From Pinguiococcus pyrenoidosus (Eukaryota; Sar; Pinguiophyceae; Pinguiochrysidales; Pinguiochrysidaceae), in NCBI GenBank assembly GCA_019677205.1, contig JAAMXY010001168.1:1-13737 (forward strand): a DNA stretch of 13,737 bases, given 5' to 3'. Made by a program: the position numbers and the translations under genes. Every line of letters begins with the position of its first letter. Position 1 is the first letter of the stretch. Shown here in pieces: positions 6,332 to 13,737 of this stretch. Below the pieces are notes generated by a model that had not been told where the DNA came from, did not search any database, and saw only the letters and a list, made by a program, of their open reading frames with translations.

Positions 6332-9039
6332 TCAAAGCTGTTCACGGAGGCTCTCCAAGAGTCGTGCATCGTCAAACCTTCGCACACCCATGACACAACC
6401 GTGTGTGGCGACCATCTCCTCTTCGCTGCGGGAGCTGAGGACGGCGACCGTTCTCAGCTGCGCCGCGATGGCGCTCTTCGCCCCAGACGGAGAGTCCTCG
6501 AAGGCGATGCACTGGCTAGCCGACAATCCTAGCTTCCGGAGGCCCTCGAGGTACGGCTCCGGCGACGGCTTGGCCTCCTTGCATTCCATGCCGATCACCA
6601 CATGCTTCGCAAAACGGCCGAAGAGGCCTAGCATTGTGAGGGTATGCATCGCGTCCTCCCGAGGCGCGTTGGTCACCACGATCGTCTTCAGCGAGTTGGA
6701 GTCGCACCACTGCAAGAACGCGTCGAGGCCCTCGAAGCGCTGCATCGAGTCCGACGTCAATCTCCGGTACTCCTCCTCCTTCTGCACCCAGACCTGCGGG
6801 CCAGCGGCATGCAGGACGCGGATGAGCTCTTCATCGACTGAGAACCAAAGGCCAGCGCTACAAAGCTCCGGGACGAGTTGCGCACCTGTCGTTGCTGCTC
6901 GGGGGAAAGATCCGGCAGCACCTTGGGCACGATGATCTCGTTGCTCTGGCCCGACATCTCTTTGTCGTAGAACTCGCGCGTGATTTCGGGGAGCTCCGGG
7001 GCCAGTCGTGCCAACGTCGCCTTGTAGGCTTCGAAGTGCACCGAGTCCGAGTCCGTCAAGGTTCCATCCTGTCGTCAATTTCACCATGAGGCATCGTCCA
7101 CCAAGGCTCCTCGGGATCCTTTCCTTCTTCAACGCAAGCTTCGTCGCACCATGTCAAAAAGAATCCCGCGAAGAGGCACGTCGGTGCGGGGGACTCGCAG
7201 CTCAGCAGCAGCACCTCTCGCTTGACCAGCGGCCTGATGCGACGGTGCAGCAGAGCACAGCAGGGTTATGCGGCGCCACACAAGATGCGAGATGCCGTCG
7301 GTGGAAAAAAAATCGTCGACTGCCAATCAGCCTCACGTTACCTGAAGATCTGGATCTGCCGATCCCGTGGCGGGGTCCAGCTGCGATCTGATCGCACCGA
7401 CCAGCTTGTCCATGACTTCGTTGGCAGCCGCCTTGATCGCCGTGTCGGGATCCTCCTCATTCTTCACCGACGGCAGTCTCGTGGTGCCTGCGGCGGCTCG
7501 CGGATGGCCGCCGCCGCCCACCAGCTGCAGAACCGCCCCAAGGTCTATGTTCTTCGCTTCCTCGTTCGCACGCGCGCGGCCGCAGAGCACCAGCGCCGGA
7601 GAGGACCGCTTCCTCACCGGCGTAGTTGCGCCGAGGAGGACGGCATCCGCCGCACTCAGCTCCAGCAGGTCTCCCGTGACCCGCGCGAGGCCCGGGGTGT
7701 CGCCCGCGTTGTGCAGGAGAACGACGCCAAGCGTGGCATTCCGGCCACAGGCCACCCGCTGCAGCTCGTTCATCGCGTGCATGAAGGCGTCTCGCTGCAA
7801 CGGCGTGGGCGGCGAGTGGCTGTACTCCGCGACCGCCCGCTGGCTGGCGCCGCGCTCCATGAGATGCATCAAGGCCCGCGCATCGCGGTGCGTGGCGGAG
7901 TCGAAAGACAGGCTCCCGGTGTCCGCATGGATGCCCAGGGCCATGAGGGTGCACTCCTCGACCGTGAGGCTGTCCAGGCAGCCCTCGTCATACAACTTCT
8001 CGACGATGAGCGTCGTCACGGCGCCCACGCGGTCGCAGATGTACTCGTCGGTGCGGAAGTCGCAATCCGAGTCGATGTGGTGGTCCACCACCGTGATGGA
8101 CTGCGCCTCGTCCAGCAAGTGCCCAGCCGGCCCCACCCGATCTCGCTTCTGCGCGTCGACCACCCCCACTCGCCGCAGCGGAGAGTCCGTCTCCGCCGGC
8201 GGGGGGGGGCGGGCCACCGCTGCTGCCCTCTGCGCCGCTGTGGCGTCCGCAGCACGCGCCTCGTCTGGCGTCCTAGTGACGTCCAGAATCTGATCCATCG
8301 CCCAGAGAAGCGTGTTGCGGACCATGTTCTCGTCCACTCCCGCTTCTCTCGTCTCATTTGCCGCCGCTGCCGCCGGAGGCGCTCGGGGCTTCAGCTGCCG
8401 GCTGAGCTCCTCGGCTTTCTTCTGGCGCTTTTCTTCCGCTCGCCGTCGCTTCTTGCTCCCAGCTCGGTGAGTAGATGGAGACTCGCCGGTGACTCGCTGC
8501 TCCAGCACAGCTAAAGGAAGCAGCGGCAGCTTCTCGTGATGCAACGCGAGGAAATTGGCCACGGTGGGATGCGCGCCGCGCGGCATACACACGTAGACGG
8601 GCGTGTCCGGGTCTTGGATTCGCCACAGTTTAGCTGCGGAAGCGTCAAAGCGTCAAAGCGTCAGAGCGTCAGAGCGTCAGAGCGTCAGAGCGTCAGAGCG
8701 TCAGAGCGTCAAAATGAGCCGAAAGTCCTCGGAAGTCCCCATTGCAGGGGGTGAAGCACCGCGAAGAATGCGGCAGAAACGCGCAGCACAATGCTTACCA
8801 AGCCCCACTGCGGCGGCCAGCGTATCAAAATCGGCCGTGATGTGCGTCAGAACGACGTCGAAAGGACTGGAGGTCTTGGCGGACGACAGCTGCGGCCCAG
8901 ACTCCACATTCTGCTGCGCCATGCAGAGACTTCGCGCCGGATCTCTCCGGATCCGCACTTGCAAGAAGCGTCTGGCGCTGTGGAAGGACGTGGCGCAGTT
9001 CAAAACCGACAGAAACGAGAACGCGGCCCAGCGCCGCAT
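6332..9039 (-). CDS. DHH/DHHA1 phosphoesterase - HAD phosphatase fusion, plastid-targeted
   Basis: Exons (minus) are 9039-8799, 8633-7342, 7233-7150, 7068-6886 and 6793-6332, giving 753 aa with all joints GT-AG and in phase. MRRWAAFSFLSVLNCATS then FHSARRF is a signal peptide with Phe at +1. The DHH half has THITADFDTLAAAVGL (Asp70, Asp72), VGVVDAQKRDR (Asp240), TVVDHH (264-266), GIHADTGSLSF (Asp318) and the DHHA1 signature GGGGHPRAAAG (453-). It closely follows the DHH module that cyanobacteria fuse to CBS and CCA-adding domains; DHH proteins include NrnA-type oligoribonuclease/pAp phosphatases. An unusual basic, Ala/Pro-rich insert occupies ~125-234. The HAD half has FDMDGT (Asp538 nucleophile, Asp540), VVTNAP (Thr641), AKPSPEPY (Lys675) and FEDSPSG (Glu699, Asp700), the beta-phosphoglucomutase-like type. 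Fusion rests on the intron 7341-7234, which removes a TGA; no ATG exists between the two halves. The alternative is two genes with an unseen HAD first exon. Confidence 0.82.
8641..8712 (-). repeat. Nine-copy 8-bp repeat in intron 1 of the DHH-HAD gene
   Basis: Nine contiguous units read AGCGTCAA/G on the plus strand (two ending A, six ending G, one ending A). In the transcript they read CTGACGCT or TTGACGCT. CTGAC fits the branch-point consensus CTRAY, and the array ends 6 nt before the acceptor CCGCAG at 8634. The repeat fills nearly half of the 165-nt intron. Confidence 0.92.
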
Positions 9040-9435
9040 GTCGCCAGACTGCCAGAGCGCGGAGGCGTCCGAGGGAGAGAGGCGGCGCTCGGGAGTTAAC
9101 GCCTCCAACACACCGTCGCGACTTCACACCACTTGCGTTGCCTTTGGAAATTTTAGAATACAAGAATTTTCTATAAAAATATTCTGGAAATATGGCAAAA
9201 TTATATCAGAAATGGTTTTTGAACAGGACAGACACCGGAAAGGAAGAGCGACGAAAGATCAGCGCAGCTGAGCACTTTTCCCGCGGAAATCGCCGCTTTT
9301 GCTGAGAGTCACTGCCTCGAGACCGCCGCAATGCGCTCTGGACACATTTCATGAGGATCGCGAAGAGCAGCGGCCTTGGAATCTCGACAGAAACCGCCCG
9401 ATTAGCGAGTTTTCGCGCTCTTCACTCTTTGAGAA
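9040..9435. promoter_or_regulatory. Bidirectional promoter with clustered E2F-like sites
   Basis: These 396 bp separate the divergent DHH-HAD and GTPase genes. Exact matches to the E2F consensus TTTSSCGC occur at 9278-9285 (TTTCCCGC) and 9411-9418 (TTTCGCGC), and inverted at 9439-9446 (GCGGGAAA, overlapping the GTPase start codon). GCGGAAATCGCCGC at 9284-9297 shares GCGGAAAT with the array at 1388-1507. Bases 9148-9222 are AT-rich with a TATAAAA at about 9172. Binding by a factor is inference. Confidence 0.5.
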
Positions 9436-10901
9436 ATGGCGGGAAAGTCCATAGTCCACTGGTTTCCGGGGTAACTACCCGCCATTCCTTAGACAATTTG
9501 CGTTCCCAAGATGCATTTGTGACTCGTTGTGACATGCTTTTGTAGCCACATGGCCGGAGGTCTGAGGCGCATGAAAGAAGTCATTCGCACCTGCGACTTA
9601 GTCGTGGAGGTCCGCGACGCCAGAGCGCCGCTTTCCACTGCAAATCCGCTTCTAAAAGAGTTGGCGCCCACCAAGCCGCGACTGCTGCTGCTGAACAAAG
9701 CGGATCTAGCGGCGACGAGACCCCTACACCACGCGTACAAGGCCATCCTAAGAGACGAACTGGGCATGGCGGCGGGTCCGGGCCAGACGCCAGCGCAAAG
9801 ACCGGGAGAGAAGCTCTTCGTCTTGACCACCAACGCGAGAAATGCGAGATTGACGGGGAAAAAGATTCTGGACTGGGCGAAAGTGCACGCGGCGCCCAAG
9901 GTGACACGTCTTTTGGGGGCCTCTCTAAGTTCTGCCCTTCGTCGTTTGGCTGATGCCTCGGCATCTTCGTGGCCTTTCTCGTCTGCGTGTTTACTTTGGG
10001 GGTTCGGAAGTGAGAGGCACTATGCGCTTTTGGCGATCTCGACCTCGTCTTAACTTCCCTCAGTACTTTCTTGCAGACTCGTGCTGATGGCCTCTAACCT
10101 GCTGTTGTTTTTTTGCCTTGTTTTTTTGCCTTGCCTTTTTTTTGCAATAGTTCGTGACTGGCGGTACCATGATCATGGTGTGCGGCATGCCCAATGTGGG
10201 CAAGTCGACGATCTTGAACGCCTTGCGCGGCGCCGCCCACGCGGGCTCGGGCACCTGGAACAAGCAGGTCGCCGCCATCGGCGACTCGGCTGGGGTGACG
10301 CGCCGAGCGCAGCTCTTCTGCGTGGGCACCAATCCGCTCATGTACATGGTCGACACGCCGGGCATCTTCGTACCTCGCATCGAGGACGACGCCACGGGCA
10401 TCAAACTCGCCATGCTCGGCTGCGTGCCGGAGCACACCATGCACCACGTGCAGCTGTCGCAGGAGATTCTGAGCGTCCTCAATAGCAAGCTGGCCTGGCA
10501 GATGCGCTACATGGACTTTCTCCGACTCAAGCAGCCCGTAGAGAGCGTAGAGGAGGTGTTTCATCGCGTGGAGCGGCAGGCCGGAGCGATGGGAAAGCAC
10601 AATGAGGTGCGTCGCCTGATGCCCATCGCTGTGCTTGGGGAGGGAAGGCCAAAAGACAAGAATCCCAAAGCTTACACCGAGCTCTTCCCCGCATCGCCAG
10701 GAACAACAACGGATGTGCAGCAGATACTTCATTCGATGCTTCCGAGAAGGCAAGCTGGGCAGAGTCTACTTGGATCCCAGCCCGAGCATTTCGGAAAGGG
10801 AGCAAAGGATGGATAGGGAAGGAGCTTCCGACGACTCCATGTTGCCAAGGGCCTCCTCCACAAGGCGCGCCGAAGTCTTCAATCTCGACGAAATCATGTA
10901 G
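9436..10901 (+). CDS. MTG1: MTG1/RbgA (YlqF)-family circularly permuted ribosome-assembly GTPase
   Basis: Exons 9436-9470, 9546-9900, 10151-10606 and 10701-10901 give 348 aa, all GT-AG and in phase. WFPGHM, the family hallmark at residues 9-14, is formed only by joining the 35-nt first exon to exon 2. The GTP-binding motifs appear in permuted order: G4 NKAD (62-65), a G5-like TTNAR (106-110), G1 GMPNVGKST (142-150), G2 Thr180 in GVTRR, and G3 DTPG (198-201). After that come the helical C-terminal domain (GIKLAMLGCV; EGKLGRVYLD) and a polar tail. Family members drive late maturation of the large ribosomal subunit in bacteria, mitochondria and plastids. The start is fixed by an in-frame TGA two codons upstream. 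No presequence is visible, so an organelle location is inferred from family only. Intron 2 (250 nt) ends in a TTTTTTTGCCTT repeat before its acceptor. Convergent with the RNA-binding gene, 136 bp apart. Confidence 0.92.
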
Positions 10902-11037
10902 AAAGAGATCACGTAAGAAGAGATCCATGCAGCTTTTGGCTTGTTGCTTCAGGCTCCAGCTTCCTTTTTGTTGTTCCATTCCTTGCCGGTTTCGGTTTCG
11001 GCACGTCTGAGGACTCTTGGGCGTCTTCTTATCTTCT

Positions 11038-12791
11038 CTATGGCTCGTCGTCGTCGTCATCATCGCTTGTGTCGTCGCCGATCTTCTCCCCAACTTCTGC
11101 GGGCGGCTCGCGTAGGAACGTCTTACCAGCCTGCCCGCCTTCCCGCCTATTCAAGTTCCTAGGAACGGCCAGCGCTTAGTTGTGGGCCCGAACATCTCAT
11201 AAGAAGCACAAGGTCCTGCTGCGCACAGTCTTACCGCTGCCTTCCAGCTTGGACGCTGATTTCGGCGCGGAGGTGAAAGCCGCGGAAGCTGTGCTTGCCG
11301 ACGTCCTGGAGGGCCAGTGCTGCCGACTCGGCGTCGAAGAACGTCACGTCTGCGACCTTTCGATCGAGCATCCCATTGCGCAACTTTCTATAGCGCACAT
11401 CTTGGGAATGCGAAAGGCGGTACGGTGAGGTTCCGGTGCAGCAGCCGGGTCGAGGGCATCCGCTTTCAGCTCTGCAGGCCTTTGGCAGCCTTACCTTGGA
11501 CACTCCCGACGCCGCAGACGTCATCTATAAAGTCCATCACCTCACTCCTCGAGGCGGACTGGGGCAGGTTGCGCATGAGAATGACGCGGTTCTTCTCCAG
11601 ACCGCGCCGCTGCTCCGCGTAGAGCGCCTTCACCTTGAACTGATGCCTGCGGATGCGCAGGGGAGACACAAAGACTTTCCTTTCATGGCCGGAGAAGTCG
11701 GTGAAGATGTCCCGATTGCGACTGGCTGCGCCTTCCACATCCTCGGGCGCCGCGAGCGTGATGATGTAGAAACCGTTCGGCCGGCCGTCTTCCCCGAACA
11801 GCCGCTCGACCGGCTGGCCCTGACAGTCCGATCCCCTGGCGATCTTGGCGCCGCTCTCCTCCAGCCAGCGCACGATCTGCGGCGCGGTCGCGGTGTACGG
11901 GAGGTTGGAGATCAGGATCTTCCTCTCCACGTCCTGAAGCTCCACTCGGAAATCCTCGCGGCGCCCTTCCTGCTGGCCTGGCTCCCCCTCGAGCCCCTCA
12001 GCCTCCTCGGTGCCCCCCGCGGAATCCGCCCGCCTCGGGGCCATCTCGGCACCCATGTCGCCGCCTCTCGCGACGGCCTTCACGTCCTTGGGCTCCAGCA
12101 CCACGAGGCCGTCCCTGTACAGACTCCCGATGGCCTTCTTGAAGTCCGCCTTGGACGCTCCGGGCACCACCTTCCCGATCTCGTCCGTGCTGGACTTGTC
12201 GCCCACGCCCAGGCTCCCCTTGGCGTCCAGCAGCTGCAGGATCCGGCCGCGGAGGTCTCCGATCCTGGCGCGGAAGTCCGGGCTGCGGAAGCCCACGTCC
12301 ACCTTGCCGTCGTCGGTCACGCGGGAGACGAAGGCGCTCAGGGTGTCTCCCACCTTGGGGTCCGCCCCCGCCACTTCCCTCCGAAGCGCCAGCTCGGCCT
12401 GCGTGGCCAGGCCTTGCATCTCCGTCTCCACGCCGTCTGAAAGAATGGCCAAGGAGGCCCCCAGGGGCCCGTAGGACACCACCTTGACCTCGATGGTGTC
12501 GCCCCTGTTGAAGGCCGCGGGCGCCACAGGGGCTTCTGAAGCCTCGCCCATTGCCTCGGCCTCCTCCAGGCGTCTGACCAGCTCTGGCTTGGTGCCGGAC
12601 ACCTTAAGACCCCTCTCGCGCAGCGATTCCTTCAGCTGGACGACAGTCATGGAGCTCCAGGCCTCCGCGGCCAAGTGCAAGGGCCGGCAGGGCCGGGGAC
12701 CCACCAGTCGCCGTGGAGTCAGGGCCAGCACCCGCAGTCGCCGCAAGCACAGCGCCATGGCGATGCTGAAGAGAAAGTGACTCTGGCGCAT
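11038..12791 (-). CDS. SAP - CvfB/S1-like - RRM - RRM RNA-binding protein
   Basis: Exons (minus) 12791-11495, 11400-11235 and 11158-11038 give 527 aa with GT-AG introns of 94 and 76 nt. The N-terminus is basic and hydrophobic (MALCLRRLRVLALTPRRL), suggesting an organelle presequence; ATG 12758 (516 aa) is an equally possible start. Residues ~47-80 form a SAP motif (TVVQLKESLRERGLKVSG.K.ELVRRL in pattern). Residues ~97-170 look like an S1-type barrel (EVKVVSYGPLGASLAI; FVSRVTDDGKVDVGF). Residues 180-232 resemble the winged helix of bacterial CvfB (ILQLLDAKGSLGVGDKS; FKKAIGSLYRDGLV). RRM1 begins KILISNLP (291) with NGFYIITL; RRM2 begins VILMRNLP (403) and is finished in exon 2 with ADVTFFD. The frame of exon 2 stops right after the splice site; exon 3 rescues it and ends in an acidic SDDDDDDEP tail. 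Probably acts in organellar RNA processing or translation; the target is unknown. Confidence 0.85.
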
Positions 12792-13257
12792 CCCGGGAAG
12801 ATGGGCAGCGCCCAAGTGCGTCGCAAGGAAAGGCTCTCGCCAGATGCTGCGCCCGCAGGTTGAAGGGATTGTCGGGTGCGGTGGTTTCTTGATTTCACGC
12901 TTCATCTTGATCTCATTCTTCAGCACCTGCGTGTAGGGCCGCTCATCAAAAGTAGACAATTTTTTAAAATATTTTTCAAGGCTTTGTATTGGTAGTTAGG
13001 GAAGCATCGTGGAGCTAAAACATAGGAGATTTTTAGCCCTTTCAAGTTGCCACCAAAAATTTTCGCCTGCGGCGCAAAAGCGGGGTGCCCCCGAAGCCCC
13101 CACCCCGCGCCCCTCCCCCACGCGTCGCTGCGCGACACGGAGCGGACGCCCCAGGCGCCCGCGCCTTGTCCTCCGCTGCGCTCCGGACAGGCGCGAGCAC
13201 AGCTGCCTCAGCGCTTCGGAGAAAATCACAGATACGTACATGACAAACGATGGAGAA
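12792..13257. other. Intergenic region with three TGC-loop hairpins
   Basis: Bases 12792-12996 keep the reading frame of the RNA-binding gene open upstream without an ATG beyond an internal one, and part of it (about 12880-12960) is Lys/Glu-rich and coding-like. Bases 13064-13194 hold three inverted repeats centred on TGC: CGCC/GGCG (13064-13074), GTCGC/GCGAC (13124-13136), and GCGCC.TGTCC paired with GGACAGGCGC (13161-13194). A C-rich run lies between the first two. No gene or RNA family is recognised. Confidence 0.5.
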
Positions 13258-13608
13258 TTATGAGTCGGTTGGGTACAACGCGTAGTCACAACAATCTACG
13301 ACAAGCGTGGATGAAGTACCCTGGCAAGGTGTCCAAGGCGATAACCCTAACCCTATGGCGAGGTTTGCCTCCATCTCTTCAAGCTCTGCCACCGACTCCA
13401 CCCGGCGAACAGTGGCGAGAATATGCGCTGTTTGCGCTTCAACTCTCCCACGGAGCTTGCCGGCCGCCTCTATGCGAGATATCTGCTTGTCTGTCTGCGC
13501 CAGTCTTCGCAAGGACCACCGTGTCTTCATGTCCTGGACGAGGCCTGCTGCCGTTCGAACCAAAACAGCCTTCTCCGTCATGGTAAGCCTATGCCACATT
13601 CCTTCCAT
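13258..13608 (-). CDS. Hypothetical helical protein or exon
   Basis: The open frame reads MEGMWHRLTMTEKAVLV, then helical segments with alternating charge (LAQTDKQISRIEAAGKL; RRVESVAELEEMEANLAIGLG) and a less regular, Cys-containing C-terminus to a TAA at 13258-13260. Three in-frame ATGs (13608, 13599, 13581) are possible starts, and TGGCATAG just upstream of the third could be an acceptor instead. The third-position GC preference seen in the six firm genes is weaker here. The opposite strand is also open but is Ser/Arg-rich, as expected for an antisense shadow. I recognise no family; it may be an exon of a gene that continues beyond the window or a decayed element. Confidence 0.3.
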   Translation of the reverse strand: MEGMWHRLTMTEKAVLVRTAAGLVQDMKTRWSLRRLAQTDKQISRIEAAGKLRGRVEAQTAHILATVRRVESVAELEEMEANLAIGLGLSPWTPCQGTSSTLVVDCCDYALYPTDS

Positions 13609-13737
13609 GCCTTGGAGTAGTCCGGGATTCTGATCTGTGCCACCCGGTGCCACGTCTCACTCGCACTTTTCGTTTCCCAACGATCCTGCCAACGCTTGTA
13701 TTTTTCCCTTGCCTCGAGATGTGATTGTGCTTGCTTC

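Noticed and set aside
7222-8514. Long plus-strand frame of 430 aa
   Set aside because: It is antisense to the DHH exon; Arg/His/Gly-rich composition without motifs, as expected opposite GC-rich coding sequence.
7333-8592. DHH gene ending at 7333 as a complete gene
   Set aside because: The first DHH motif lies in an upstream exon, and the stop is inside a well-formed intron leading to the HAD exons.
11436-12440. Long plus-strand frame of 334 aa
   Set aside because: Shadow of the RNA-binding protein exon; Leu/His/Arg-rich and without domains.
13342-13357. Telomere-like CCCTAACCCTA
   Set aside because: Only about two units, and the frame through it (AIGLGL) is open; too short to call an interstitial telomere.
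13307-13633. Plus-strand Ser/Arg-rich ORF with a good donor at 13580
   Set aside because: The opposite strand has more natural protein composition; neither has family support.

Overview
The window reads as nuclear DNA of a photosynthetic eukaryote with a complex (secondary, red-lineage) plastid, most likely a stramenopile (pelagophyte- or chrysophyte-like), with haptophyte or cryptophyte as alternatives. Two things support this. All genes are split by short GT-AG introns, mostly 65-110 nt. Three of the six confident proteins start with a hydrophobic signal peptide followed directly by Phe and a basic Arg/Ser/Pro-rich stretch (the ASAFAP-type plastid import signal): ...SAVHA|FSPRP, ...GSALA|FAPRA and ...NCATS|FHSAR. 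No sequence search was possible, so the taxon is inference.

Layout. Bases 1-1350 hold no intact gene: an internally deleted piece of DNA polymerase alpha (minus) abuts an unrelated DOMON-like fragment (plus). The pair lies between ~38-bp inverted repeats at 61-98 and 1307-1344, which suggests a non-autonomous element that captured gene pieces. Bases 1388-1507 carry five TAAGCGGAAAT boxes spaced at about whole helical turns. Bases 1510-2366 are gene-free, with an AT-rich part and a purine-rich repeat. Six genes then follow in strict +,-,+,-,+,- order: a plastid HAD phosphatase (2367-4024, 8 exons), an ankyrin-repeat protein (4099-4786, 2 exons), a small plastid protein of unknown function (5322-5818, 2 exons), a DHH/DHHA1 phosphoesterase fused to a HAD phosphatase (6332-9039, 5 exons), an MTG1/RbgA-type ribosome-assembly GTPase (9436-10901, 4 exons) and a SAP-CvfB/S1-like-RRM-RRM RNA-binding protein (11038-12791, 3 exons). 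A weak minus-strand ORF and three TGC-centred hairpins lie at the right end.

How the genes relate. Three products look plastid-directed. Two of those contain HAD hydrolases, and one couples a HAD to a cyanobacterial-type DHH exonuclease/phosphatase domain. The GTPase and the RNA-binding protein point to organelle ribosome assembly and RNA metabolism. Neighbours share bidirectional promoters (4787-5321 with CCAAT boxes; 9040-9435 with E2F-like sites) or closely spaced convergent 3' ends (74 and 136 bp). The most notable item is the predicted DHH-HAD fusion: the HAD half has no start codon of its own, and an in-phase intron removes the stop codon that otherwise ends the DHH reading frame.
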